Assembly (NCBI RefSeq): GCF_000244975.1
Contig: NZ_CM001440.1
Location: forward strand, 3,146,325-3,210,324
Reading direction: 5' to 3'
Origin: Saccharomonospora cyanea NA-134
GTDB taxonomy: Bacteria > Actinomycetota > Actinomycetes > Mycobacteriales > Pseudonocardiaceae
DNA length: 64,000 bases
This document shows positions 44,995 through 53,712 of the stretch, one piece after another. The notes under the pieces are model-generated. The model saw nothing but the letters and a program-made list of their open reading frames with translations, searched no databases and was not told the origin of the DNA. Numbering within the stretch: the stretch's first letter is position 1; every line of letters starts with the position of its first letter. The position numbers and the translations under genes are program-made.

Positions 44995-46025
44995 CTCCTC
45001 GTGGTGGACCCGTCGGGCTGGAGCACGGCCGCACCGACGATCCGGCCCGCGGCGAGGTCGGCGAGCGCGCAGTCGGCCTCGTCCAGAGCGTACGGCGTGG
45101 TGGAGACCCGCAACCGATGCCGCCCGGCGAACCGCAGGAACGCGCGGGCGTCCTCGCGGGTGTTCGCGGTGACACTGCGGAGCTGGCGTTCCTGGAACAG
45201 GTGGGCGCGGTAGTCCAGTGGTGGGATAACCGTCACGTGAATGCCGGCGACGGCGAGCGTCCCACCCCGGTCGAGCGCGGCGAGAGCGACCGGCACGAGT
45301 TCACCGGCGGGTGCGAACAGCACGGCCGCGTCGAGTGGCTCCGGCGGCGGATCGGCGGCGCCCTGCACCGACGCGGCTCCGAGGTCGGCAGCGAGTTCCC
45401 GCGCCGCGGCACCACGCGTCATCACGTGCACACGGGCACCCTCCGCCAGCGCCACCTGTGTGGTGAGGTGGGCACTGCCGCCGAAGCCGTACACACCGAG
45501 TCGTCCGCCCGAGGGCAACGCGGCGCGGCGCAGGGCGCGGTAGCCGATGACGCCCGCGCACAGCAGTGGCGCGAGCTCGGCGTCGGAGTATCCGGGCGGT
45601 AACGGCATCGCGTAGTCCGCGGGTACGGTGACGTAGTCGGCGTACCCGCCGTCGGCGTCCCACCCCGTGTAGCGCGAGTCCGGACACAGGTTCTCCGCAC
45701 CGCGCGCACAGTGGCGGCACGTTCCGCACGTGTGCCGCAACCACGGCACGCCCACCCTCTCGCCCGGTGCGAACTCCGCTCCGCTCCCCGCCTCGGCACT
45801 CCCCCCGACCTCACTGACCTCGCCGACCACCTCGTGCCCCGGCACCACCGCGGGCCGGTGCACGGTCAGGTCCCCCTCGGCGACGTGCAGGTCGGTCCGA
45901 CAGACCCCGCAGGCGAGCACACGCACGAGCAGCTCGCCCGGTGCCGGTCTCGGCACCGGCTCGTCGTGCTTCGTCAGCGGCCCGGATGTGATCGGACCCG
46001 GCCGCGTCACGCGCCATGCCCGCAT
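44991..46025 (-). CDS. Zinc-dependent alcohol dehydrogenase (MDR family)
   Basis: A 344-residue medium-chain dehydrogenase. Catalytic zinc ligands in [10 protein letters not shown] (Cys) and PGHEVVGEV (His); structural zinc cysteines in [18 protein letters not shown] site [16 protein letters not shown]. The GFGGSAH motif in place of GxGGLGH is typical of AdhA-like enzymes that reduce aldehydes to alcohols during oxygen limitation. Divergent from Hsp20 across the best DosR-like box of the window. Confidence 0.92.
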   Translation of the reverse strand: MRAWRVTRPGPITSGPLTKHDEPVPRPAPGELLVRVLACGVCRTDLHVAEGDLTVHRPAVVPGHEVVGEVSEVGGSAEAGSGAEFAPGERVGVPWLRHTCGTCRHCARGAENLCPDSRYTGWDADGGYADYVTVPADYAMPLPPGYSDAELAPLLCAGVIGYRALRRAALPSGGRLGVYGFGGSAHLTTQVALAEGARVHVMTRGAAARELAADLGAASVQGAADPPPEPLDAAVLFAPAGELVPVALAALDRGGTLAVAGIHVTVIPPLDYRAHLFQERQLRSVTANTREDARAFLRFAGRHRLRVSTTPYALDEADCALADLAAGRIVGAAVLQPDGSTTRR

Positions 46026-46088
46026 GGGCTGTCTCCTCGCTCGGCAGGGTCGTCTCCCAGCGTCCTCGTGCGGGCGGCGGGCCGCGAA

Positions 46089-46102
46089 GGGACTTAGGTC
46101 CC
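46089..46102. promoter_or_regulatory. DosR-type box, 13 of 14 positions
   Basis: GGGACTTAGGTCCC matches GGGACTWWAGTCCC at 13 positions and is nearly symmetric. It is the strongest such site in the window, located between the alcohol dehydrogenase (64 bp) and Hsp20 (82 bp) start codons, both plausible hypoxia-response genes. Confidence 0.85.
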
Positions 46103-46183
46103 TCGACGGGACGTGCGGAGGGCTCTCGCGGCATCCGAGCCCGCCGGGCTGCGATGGAGGAAACCGCGTAGGAAGGGCACCTC

Positions 46184-46609
46184 ATGAGCCAACCCGAACG
46201 CTCCCACGGACGCCCCCTGATTCCCGACTTCCGCGATCTGCTCGAGATGCTGCCCACGATGAGCGGGCTGCGCCCGGCCCTGGACCTGCACAGCATCCGC
46301 ATCGAGGACCGCATCGAGAACGACGCCTACGTGCTGCGCGCCGAACTGCCGGGGATCGATGTGGACAGCGACCTCAACATCACCGTCCACAACGGCCTGC
46401 TGACCATCGAGGCGCAACGCACGGAGGAACAGTCGGAAAGCGGCCGGTCCGAGTTCCGCTACGGCTCGTTCGCACGCACGGTGGCGCTACCGACCGGAGC
46501 GAAGGAGGACGCCATCGACGCCTCCTACGACAACGGCATCCTCACCATCCGCGTGGAACTGAGCAAACCGGAGGAGGGCAGGCGGCAGATCCGCGTGCGA
46601 CACGACTGA
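46184..46609 (+). CDS. Hsp20/alpha-crystallin family chaperone
   Basis: A 141-residue small heat-shock protein. The alpha-crystallin domain (about 38-130) has RIENDAYVLRAELPGIDVDS, ITVHNGLLTIEAQR, RSEFRYGSFARTVALP and the terminal DNGILTIRVELSKPEE. It matches the HspX/Acr type, holdase chaperones that are highly induced in mycobacterial dormancy. The N-terminal FRDLLEMLP helix is present. Regulated most likely through the DosR-type box 82 bp upstream. Confidence 0.93.
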   Translation: MSQPERSHGRPLIPDFRDLLEMLPTMSGLRPALDLHSIRIEDRIENDAYVLRAELPGIDVDSDLNITVHNGLLTIEAQRTEEQSESGRSEFRYGSFARTVALPTGAKEDAIDASYDNGILTIRVELSKPEEGRRQIRVRHD

Positions 46610-46860
46610 GCCCCGCCACGGCGGAAACCCCGCACACGTTCAAGCGACGAGGAAGCAGAAGAGCCCTCGACCGGCGGTTCCGCGGCACGACCGTCGGTGT
46701 GAGCGACTCGGACATCGACAACCACCACGAGTTCCTGCCGGCCCACCTGCTCGCCGAGGGGACTCTCCGCGTGGTCGGGGAGTCCTGAGCCGGAGCACAC
46801 GCCAGCACACGTCGCAGTCTCTTCCCGGGTCGCCGCGAACACCGGCCGGGGAAACACCGG

Positions 46861-47367
46861 TCAGGTGGCACGCGGCACGCCTTCGGACGACGCGTTCTCG
46901 TCCACCGGCCACTCGTCCGTGTCCCCCCAGGACTCCGTGGCAGGCGGCACCACGACCACCGGCACCCTGGCGTGCTTCACGCACGCGCTGCTGACCGAAC
47001 CCAGCAGAGCGCGACGCACCCACTGGCCGGCCCGGCGCGCGACCACGAGCATGGCCGCACCCTTCGACGCCTCGATCAGCCCGGCGGCGGGTGCGCCTTC
47101 GAGCACCACCGGGACGATTCGCGGCAACCGGTCCCGGCCACGGGTCACCTCCGCGATCGTGTCGTCCAGTTCGCGGACGTGACGCGCGCGGATCCTCTCG
47201 ACGGGTTGCCACGGCGGTTCCTTGGCGAGGTCCACCGACCACACGACGACAGCTCGCACGGAGCAGTCGCGCACCAGCGCCTCGTCGATGGCCCATTCCA
47301 GCGCGTCGCGCGCGGCCGAGGAACGGTCCACACCCACCACGATCGGCTTGTTCGCCTTCCTCGCCAT
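46861..47367 (-). CDS. Universal stress protein, degenerate nucleotide site
   Basis: A 168-residue USP. VVGVDRSSAARDALEWAIDE starts the fold (Arg replaces the usual Gly after Asp). The ATP signature reads VARRAGQWVRRALLGSVSSA, retaining only its second half. An acidic tail follows (DTDEWPVDENASSEG). It may not bind ATP. ATG 47367 has GGAG upstream; ATG 47382 is an alternative. The 251-bp gap to the Hsp20 stop has no convincing gene. Divergent from the patatin-like gene across a palindrome. Confidence 0.85.
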   Translation of the reverse strand: MARKANKPIVVGVDRSSAARDALEWAIDEALVRDCSVRAVVVWSVDLAKEPPWQPVERIRARHVRELDDTIAEVTRGRDRLPRIVPVVLEGAPAAGLIEASKGAAMLVVARRAGQWVRRALLGSVSSACVKHARVPVVVVPPATESWGDTDEWPVDENASSEGVPRAT

Positions 47368-47432
47368 GCGGTCTCCGTTCATCGTCGACTTCCCCACCGC
47401 GCTTCCCCGTCGCACCAGATCCGAAACCCGAG

Positions 47433-47450
47433 CGTATAGGCCGTTATACG
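47433..47450. promoter_or_regulatory. AT-rich palindrome in the USP/patatin divergent promoter
   Basis: CGTATA and TATACG form perfect 6-bp arms around GGCCGT, embedded in GAG...GAG flanks. AT-rich islands are rare in this DNA, so it probably overlaps promoter elements (TATA-like on both strands). The binder is unknown; it does not resemble the DosR-type boxes. Confidence 0.5.
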
Positions 47451-47623
47451 AGTAGGTGCGGCTCCGGAGACCACGGGCGAGCCACCCCGTCGGGGCGCGG
47501 TTCCGCTCGATCGGCCGTGTCCACGGCCGCCCCGTCGGTGAGATCATCCCCACCAGACCTGGTGACGAGGGCGTGGCCCGCATGATCGACACTGGAGCAG
47601 ACGAGCCGAGGAGGGTGGCAGGT

Positions 47624-50440
47624 ATGTCGGTGCCGGGTCCCGTCCGCCGAGACGTCCCGTCGCGCCCGGTCGCGGCCGGGTTGGCACTGGCTGCCATCGT
47701 GCTCACCGTGGTGGGCGGCTGGTGGCACACCGGCAGCGCACTCATCGCCGTGGAGTTTCCCACCCCCGGCAGACCGAGCGACCCGGACGCCGTCACGTCC
47801 GCCGCCGCCTGGGGCTTCGCGCTCGCCACCTGCTACGGGGCCGGCCTGTACCTGGGCACGGCCGCCGCGGGCTGGGTGTGGCGCACCCCGCCCGCCAGAG
47901 CCGTCGTCCGCTTCGGGATGACCGCCACCGTCGTCGCCGTGGTGACCCACCTCGTCGAGAACACGACGCTGTTGCTCTCGGGCGGCGCCATCACCGCGGA
48001 ATCCGTGCTCGCACACTGCCTCACCGCGCTCGCCGTGGTGAAGTACTCTGCGCTGGTCCCCGCGGCGGTCGTCGCGGTGACCGGGGCGGCGGTGCTGGTG
48101 TGCCGGTGCGTGACCCATTCGGCCGCGAAGCTGGGTCAGCGTGCCGAGCATGTGATCGAGACCGTTCCCCCACGCCCCATCGAACCGGACGACCCTCCGC
48201 TGCCCACCGATTCGGACACCCGTGCCACCCGCTGGCGACAGGCGTACACCGTCCCCGACGTCCGCCCCGACGTCGTGAGCAGGCGCTGGCGACAGGGTGA
48301 GCACACCACCGGCTTCTGCCTGTCGGGCGGCGGCATCCGGGCCGCGAGTGTGGCGCTCGGCGCGCTGTCCTCGCTGCGGGAGGAACTGCTCGGCGCACGC
48401 TACCTGGTGTCGGTGTCCGGTGGCGGCTTCACGGCCGGGGCACTGCAACAGGCCCTCACGGGCGCGGGCTCGCCACCCCCGGGCGGCACCGTCGAGCGCG
48501 ACCCCGAAACGGTCCTCACCGACGGAACCGCCGAACTCAACCACATCCGGCGCCACTCCAGCTACCTCGCCGACACCCCGGGCGAAGTCCTGGCCGCGCT
48601 CGGCCGCGTCGCCAGGGGGCTGGTGCTGTCCCTGACCGTCCTGTTCGGACCCGCGCTCGTACTCGGCGTCGCCGCCGGGTGGCTCTACCAGCGCGTGCCG
48701 CTGACCTCGCTGTCCTCCGACCCGATCAGCTATCCCACTCCCCGCCTCGGGGCGGCCGTGGCCGTGGTCGTGCTCGCGCTGTGCGCGTTTCTGTTCGGAC
48801 TGGTGTCCCGGGACGAACACACCCGGCGCGGGATCGTCTCCCGGCTCGCCACCGACTTCGCGACGCTCGCCTGGATCGTGGCCGGGGTCGCGGTGGTCGT
48901 GCCCTCGCTCGCCTGGGCTTCGTCGTGGCTGCTGTCGCGCACCGACCTGGCCGTCGACGTCGGCGCCTCGGTGGGGGCGGTGGTGCTGACCTACCTCAGC
49001 GCCGTGTCCGCGATGGCGTGGCGGCACCGGGCGCGGCTGCGCCGCCGGTTCGGCTTCCTCCGCCGACGTGCCGATTCCGCTCCCACGGCGGCCGTGCCCG
49101 ACGGGCTGCTGCAACGGCTGCTCGTCATCCTCACCACCGGTGTACTCGCCCTGCTGTGGCTGCTGCTGCTCGGCGCCGCCGTGATGACCGAGGGCCGGGC
49201 CGACGCACTGTGGACGGCCGCCGCCACGCTCGTGCTGGTCGTCGTGCTCGGCGGCCTGTTCGACGTGACCTCGCTCAGCCTGCACCCGTTCTACCGCGAG
49301 CGGTTGGCCCGCGCCTTCGCGGTGCGCGTCGTGCGCAGGCACTCCGACGGCCAGGTGGTGGCCGTGCCCTACGACCCGAGTGAGAGCACCACGCTGTCGG
49401 CGTACGGCGTCGTGGCCGAGGGCGTCCGGTTCCCCGAGGTCGTCTTCGCCGCCGCCGCGAACCTGAAGGGTGAGCACCGCACGCCGCCGGGGCTGGGCGC
49501 CGTGTCGTTCACCATGAGCGCGAAGTGGACCGGTGGCCCCGACGTCGGGTGGGTCCGTACCGACGACCTCGAACGCGTTGTGGGCAGCCGCATCCGGCGC
49601 GACCTCACAGTCCAGGGTGCCGTGGCGCTGAGCGGTGCCGCGTTCGCGTCCGCCATGGGGAGGCTGAGCCGCTGGTTCCAGGTGCTGCTCGCGGTGTCCG
49701 GTGCCCGGCTCGGCGCGTGGCTGCCGAATCCCGGCTTCGTGCGGCAGGCGAGGGAGGCGGCGCGGCGGGGCGACTGGGCGTATCCGTGGCTGCCGAGAAC
49801 GCGGCGACTGCCCTACCTGGTGCGTGAGGTCTTCGGCAGTCACCCGCACCACGACCGGTTGCTGCACATCAGTGACGGCGCCCACTACGACAACCTGGGG
49901 CTGGTGGAGCTGTTCCGCCGCCGCTGCACCCGCATCTACTGCATCGACGCGAGCAACGACCATCCTCCGTCGGCACGCACGCTCGCCGAGGCGCTCGAAC
50001 TCGCCCGCCAGGAGCTGGGGGTCCGGGTGGAGCTGCACGAGCCGTGGTGTGTCGATCCCGGCTCGGCGCGGTCCGCGCTGCCGGGCCACCCGCTGGCCGA
50101 CCGCATGGCCACCTCACCAGTCGTGGTCGGCACCGTGCACTACCCGCCCGAGAGCGGGCTCGACGAGGGGGTCACGGGAGAGTTGATCGTGGCCAGGGGC
50201 GTGTTGTGGCCCGATCTGCCCTACACGCTGCAGTCGTACGCCGTCCACCACCCGGAGTTCCCGAACGACAGCACCGGCGATCAGTGGTTCGGTCACGGTG
50301 AGTTCGCCGCCTACACCGAGCTGGGCGCGCAGTTGGGGGCGGCCGTGCGTGCCCGCACGGCCCCGCAGCCTCCCGCCACCGGCCCTCGGCTGCGACCCGA
50401 CGGAGCCACCGCTCCGCCCTCCCCGGCCGACCGGAATTGA
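47624..50440 (+). CDS. Large membrane protein with patatin-like phospholipase domain
   Basis: A 938-residue protein. Four N-terminal membrane helices (about 15-165), then FCLSGGGIRAASVALGALSS with the oxyanion GGG at 235-237, SVSGGGF with nucleophile Ser265, another set of about six helices (375-620), and HISDGAHYDNLGLVELFRR with catalytic Asp751. The Ser-Asp dyad fits patatin/cPLA2-type lipases, and the membrane insert between the two catalytic parts is unusual. ATG 47624 has GAGGAGGG upstream; 47582 is possible. The likely role is acyl-lipid hydrolysis at the cytoplasmic membrane; substrate unknown. Confidence 0.8.
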   Translation: MSVPGPVRRDVPSRPVAAGLALAAIVLTVVGGWWHTGSALIAVEFPTPGRPSDPDAVTSAAAWGFALATCYGAGLYLGTAAAGWVWRTPPARAVVRFGMTATVVAVVTHLVENTTLLLSGGAITAESVLAHCLTALAVVKYSALVPAAVVAVTGAAVLVCRCVTHSAAKLGQRAEHVIETVPPRPIEPDDPPLPTDSDTRATRWRQAYTVPDVRPDVVSRRWRQGEHTTGFCLSGGGIRAASVALGALSSLREELLGARYLVSVSGGGFTAGALQQALTGAGSPPPGGTVERDPETVLTDGTAELNHIRRHSSYLADTPGEVLAALGRVARGLVLSLTVLFGPALVLGVAAGWLYQRVPLTSLSSDPISYPTPRLGAAVAVVVLALCAFLFGLVSRDEHTRRGIVSRLATDFATLAWIVAGVAVVVPSLAWASSWLLSRTDLAVDVGASVGAVVLTYLSAVSAMAWRHRARLRRRFGFLRRRADSAPTAAVPDGLLQRLLVILTTGVLALLWLLLLGAAVMTEGRADALWTAAATLVLVVVLGGLFDVTSLSLHPFYRERLARAFAVRVVRRHSDGQVVAVPYDPSESTTLSAYGVVAEGVRFPEVVFAAAANLKGEHRTPPGLGAVSFTMSAKWTGGPDVGWVRTDDLERVVGSRIRRDLTVQGAVALSGAAFASAMGRLSRWFQVLLAVSGARLGAWLPNPGFVRQAREAARRGDWAYPWLPRTRRLPYLVREVFGSHPHHDRLLHISDGAHYDNLGLVELFRRRCTRIYCIDASNDHPPSARTLAEALELARQELGVRVELHEPWCVDPGSARSALPGHPLADRMATSPVVVGTVHYPPESGLDEGVTGELIVARGVLWPDLPYTLQSYAVHHPEFPNDSTGDQWFGHGEFAAYTELGAQLGAAVRARTAPQPPATGPRLRPDGATAPPSPADRN

Positions 50441-50617
50441 CCGTCCGCCAACTCTGGGAAAGCGCGCGGTAGGGTGTCCACGGCTGGTCTCCGCGCCGTC
50501 GCGGTGTGTGATGTCCCACCGGCTGGAGGGGCTCGACTCGGACGGGCGGATGCGGCAAGATACTGGCCTCGCCGACCAGCCGGCACCCGATGGGAAGCGA
50601 CCGTGGAAGGATCTTTC

Positions 50618-51127
50618 GTGAATTCCCAGACCGCCCAGCTCGACGACCTCCGTCTGGTCGCGCTGCCCAGTGCCATCAAGTGCACCGAGCTGTTCGTCCG
50701 GTTCTCGCTCACCGAATGGTCGCTGCGCGACCTGTTCGACGAGGCGGCGGACGTGGCGCGGCAGTTGGTCGGCGCCGTGGTGGACAGGACCGACCCGTCC
50801 TCCCCCGGCTTCGTCACCGTGCGGCTGCGTCTGTCGGGCAACTGCCTCGTCGTCGAGGTGGAGGACGACCAGCTCACGCACATCCACGACGACGCGCCCG
50901 TGGTGGAGGGCTACCCGACCGGCGCCGTGCCCCTGGAGGGCCGGGGCAAGCTGGTGTGGTGCGAGGTGCCGCTGCCCAGCGGGGTGACGGCCGAGCAGGT
51001 ACGGCTGCCCCGGCGCGACGAGCGCCGGACACGAACGGTGCCCGAACCCGCGCCGGGCGAGGCCACGGGCCCCGAGCCGGGAGTCGTCGACCGCATCCTC
51101 GTGAGCCTGCAGAACCGCGACTGGTAA
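50618..51127 (+). CDS. Small ATP-binding-domain-like protein (RsbW/anti-sigma-type relative)
   Basis: A 169-residue protein. LVALPSAIKCTELFVRFSLT and FDEAADVARQLVGAVVD match the first strands and N-box helix of HATPase_c_2 anti-sigma/SpoIIAB relatives, and VRLRLSGNCLVVEVEDDQ holds the D of the G1-like region. The usual N-box Asn and glycine-rich lid are absent, so kinase activity is unlikely. The GTG start at 50618 has GGAAGGA upstream. The C-terminus is a charged tail with EPGVVDRILVSLQNRDW. A regulatory protein-binding role is inferred. Confidence 0.65.
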   Translation: MNSQTAQLDDLRLVALPSAIKCTELFVRFSLTEWSLRDLFDEAADVARQLVGAVVDRTDPSSPGFVTVRLRLSGNCLVVEVEDDQLTHIHDDAPVVEGYPTGAVPLEGRGKLVWCEVPLPSGVTAEQVRLPRRDERRTRTVPEPAPGEATGPEPGVVDRILVSLQNRDW

Positions 51128-51137
51128 CCACTCCGGC

Positions 51138-51179
51138 GTGTCCGCGGCCGGTGCACGCGTGTTCGCATCCTGTGCACGC
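51138..51179. repeat. Two tandem 21-bp repeat units, reverse orientation
   Basis: 51138-51158 and 51159-51179 are reverse-strand copies of the family unit GCGTGC…TGCGGACAC (one copy with GCGAACAC). They lie between the small ATP-binding-type gene and the MshC-like gene, both plus strand. Exact 21-bp periodicity is kept as at 13162. Confidence 0.8.
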
Positions 51180-51236
51180 GTACCCGGTCCCTCCCGTCAG
51201 GACGCGGGGTAACGCCGCAGGCGCGACGATGGGGCC

Positions 51237-52385
51237 ATGACGTTCGAATCGATGACCCGCTGGCGCCCCTCCACCGGGGCCACGGCGATCACCCTCGACG
51301 GGCGTTCGACGACGCTGCTCGACCGCGCCCGCGTCTACGCGTGCGGGATCACGCCCTACGACATGACCCACCTCGGGCACGCCGCGACGTTCGTGTGGGT
51401 GGACACGCTGCGGCGGGTCCTGCGGGTCCTCGGCGTGGAACCGATCCTGTGCCGCAACGTCACGGACGTGGACGACGTGATCGACGACGCCGCACGCACG
51501 GCGGGTGTGCGGTACGACCACTTCGCGGCGCTGCAGGAGTTCCGCTTCGACGAGGACATGTCCGCACTGCGGGTGCGCATGCCCGACCACGAGCCGAGGG
51601 CGCACCGTTACGTCGACGCGGTGATCCGGCTGGCCGGTGCGCTCGCCGCGTCGGGTGCGGCTTACGTGCGCGACGGCGGCGTGTACTTCCGGGGCAGACA
51701 CGTGGTCGCACGGTCGCGGCTGAACGAGGAGACGGCGCTGCGCCTGGCGCGCGAGTACGGCGGCAGACCCGACGACGAGACGAAGGACGACCCGTTCGAC
51801 GTCGCCGTCTGGCAGCCCGCCGAGCCGGGCCATCCGGTGTGGGACTCGCCGTGGGGCCCGGGCAGACCGGGTTGGCACGCGGAGTGCGTCGCCATGTCGG
51901 TGTCGACGTTCGGGCCCTGCGTGGACATCCATGCGGGCGGCGCCGATCTGCGCTTCCCGCACCACGCCTACCACGCGGCGATGGCCGAGGCGTACGCGGG
52001 CGTGTCCCCGTACGCGCGGGCGTGGTTCCACGTCGGCACGGTGCTGGTGGACGGCGCGAAGATGTCCAAGTCGCACGGCAACTACGTGCTCGTGCAGGAC
52101 CTCCTACGCGATCACTCGGCTCCGGTGGTGCGGCTCGCGATCCTCGACCGGCCGTGGGCGGCCTCGTGGGAGTACGCCCCGGGGGTCCTGGACGTCGCCG
52201 CCGCGAGGCTGGAGGACCTGCACCAGGCCGCGGGCAGGCGAGGCGGGCACACCGACGAGCCCGGCATCGAGCGCATGCGGCGGCTGCTCGGCACCGACCT
52301 CGACGTGCCAGCCGCACTCGACGTCGCCATCGAACGCGGCGGGACCGCGGCGCGCGTGCTGACCGCCGCCCTCGGCCTGGCCTGA
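51237..52385 (+). CDS. MshC/CysRS-like cysteine ligase
   Basis: A 382-residue class I aminoacyl-tRNA synthetase-type enzyme. The HIGH-like signature is THLGHAATF, zinc Cys are in YACGITPYD and WHAECVAMS with HAGGADLRFPHH, and KMSKSHGN is the second signature. PYDxTHLGHAAT and VRLAILDRPWAASWEY resemble MshC, which adds cysteine to GlcN-inositol in mycothiol biosynthesis. The protein stops before the anticodon-binding domain of CysRS. Normal MshC is about 410 residues. Whether this is the true MshC or a paralogue with a different amine acceptor cannot be decided here; no other mycothiol gene is adjacent. Confidence 0.85.
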   Translation: MTFESMTRWRPSTGATAITLDGRSTTLLDRARVYACGITPYDMTHLGHAATFVWVDTLRRVLRVLGVEPILCRNVTDVDDVIDDAARTAGVRYDHFAALQEFRFDEDMSALRVRMPDHEPRAHRYVDAVIRLAGALAASGAAYVRDGGVYFRGRHVVARSRLNEETALRLAREYGGRPDDETKDDPFDVAVWQPAEPGHPVWDSPWGPGRPGWHAECVAMSVSTFGPCVDIHAGGADLRFPHHAYHAAMAEAYAGVSPYARAWFHVGTVLVDGAKMSKSHGNYVLVQDLLRDHSAPVVRLAILDRPWAASWEYAPGVLDVAAARLEDLHQAAGRRGGHTDEPGIERMRRLLGTDLDVPAALDVAIERGGTAARVLTAALGLA

Positions 52386-52389
52386 CCGC

Positions 52390-53709
52390 TCAGTTCACCG
52401 GTGCGACGTCGGGAATCCCGTCCTCCGGCGGTGGAGCGTGCTCGGCGTCCGACGCGGTGATGGGCGCGTCACCGTTGTCGGTGAGCAGGACGGGCGTCAA
52501 CGCTTCGGTACCGTCCTTGCCGATCTCCACGACCCGCACCCCGGACACGCCCGCGTGGGAGTCCGTCGAGTAGCGGAAGGGCGCGAGGGCGGGACCGGTG
52601 AAGTCACCGCCCGCCGTCTCCAGTGCCCGCACCAGGCCCTCGCGGGTCGGCTCCGGGCCCGCGGCCTGCAACGCCTGCACGAAGGTGTACGCCTGCGCCA
52701 TCCCGTATATCCGGTAGTTGGTGAGTTCACCGTCGCCCCCGTGGGCGTCCCACACCCGCTGCCACAGCCGGACCCACGGGTCGTCGGTGTCCTCGACTCC
52801 GGCGAGGTACTCGGTGGTCAGTGCGCCCTCCAGCGAACTCGCGTCCTCGACCTTCCCCTCGGAGAACCGGGCCAGCAGCGATCCGACGAGCTGGGAGTCG
52901 GAGCCCACGTTGCTGTAGACCCACTGGGGTCGGTAGTCCAGGCGCTGCGCGGAGAGCTGGCTCAACGCGGTGAAGGACGGCACGGTGAATCCCACGACGA
53001 CCTCCGCACCGGCGTCCTTCAACGCGCTGATCTGCGGGGTGACGTCGTTGGCGGTCGGGGCGTACCGCTGAGCGGCGACGATCTGCGAGTCGACGTAGGC
53101 CCGGATGCCCTTCTCCCCGTCGTCCCCGAAGTCGTCGTCCTGCAGCAGCAGACCCACCTTCGCGTCCGCGTGGTTCTCGGCGAGGTACCTGCCGAGGATC
53201 TTGCCCTCGATCTCGTAGTCCGACTGCCAGCCGAACGTGCCCGGGTAGCGGTCGGGCTGGTCCCACAGCAGTGATCCGGACGAGACGAACAGGTCGGGCA
53301 CCCCGTTGTCGTGCAGGAGATCGAGCACCGCGCTGTGGGTGGGGGTGCCCAACCCGCCGACCATCGCGAAGATCTCGTCGCTCAGCACGAGCTCGTTCGT
53401 CACCTGGCTGGTGTTGGTGGGGTTGTAGGCGTCGTTCTTGTAGAGGTATTCGATGGTGCGGCCGTGGACGCCGCCCTGGGCGTTGACGAAGTCGAAGTAC
53501 GCCTTGGTGCCGGTGGGGATCTCGCTGTAACCGGGCGCGGCGACACCCGTGAGCGGGAAGTGGGCACCCACGGTCACCGTGTCGGCGGTGACGCCGGTCT
53601 CCGCACCGCCTGCCTCCGCGTCACCTCGCCCACCCGCCCCACATGCCGACAGCATCATCGCCACGGTCAGTCCGGCGAGTACCGCCCGTGGTCTCGGTGT
53701 CGCTCTCAT
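52390..53709 (-). CDS. Branched-chain amino-acid-type ABC substrate-binding lipoprotein
   Basis: A 439-residue secreted protein. Lipobox MLSAC near residue 23. The LivJ/LivK-like part starts VTVGAHFPLTGVAAPGYSEI and continues with YFDFVNAQGGVHGRTIEYLY, then LLLQDDDFGDDGEKGIRAYV. It is longer than E. coli LivK and probably binds a carboxylate or amide, not necessarily leucine. Last gene of the five-gene operon that starts at 57262; 3 bp after livM. Its stop is only 4 bp from the convergent MshC-like gene. Confidence 0.9.
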   Translation of the reverse strand: MRATPRPRAVLAGLTVAMMLSACGAGGRGDAEAGGAETGVTADTVTVGAHFPLTGVAAPGYSEIPTGTKAYFDFVNAQGGVHGRTIEYLYKNDAYNPTNTSQVTNELVLSDEIFAMVGGLGTPTHSAVLDLLHDNGVPDLFVSSGSLLWDQPDRYPGTFGWQSDYEIEGKILGRYLAENHADAKVGLLLQDDDFGDDGEKGIRAYVDSQIVAAQRYAPTANDVTPQISALKDAGAEVVVGFTVPSFTALSQLSAQRLDYRPQWVYSNVGSDSQLVGSLLARFSEGKVEDASSLEGALTTEYLAGVEDTDDPWVRLWQRVWDAHGGDGELTNYRIYGMAQAYTFVQALQAAGPEPTREGLVRALETAGGDFTGPALAPFRYSTDSHAGVSGVRVVEIGKDGTEALTPVLLTDNGDAPITASDAEHAPPPEDGIPDVAPVN

Positions 53710-53712
53710 CCG

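Noticed and set aside
46699-46788. 29-codon frame from GTG (MSDSDIDNHHEFL start) between Hsp20 and USP
   Set aside because: No ribosome site, very short, unknown sequence; could be a remnant but not supportable.
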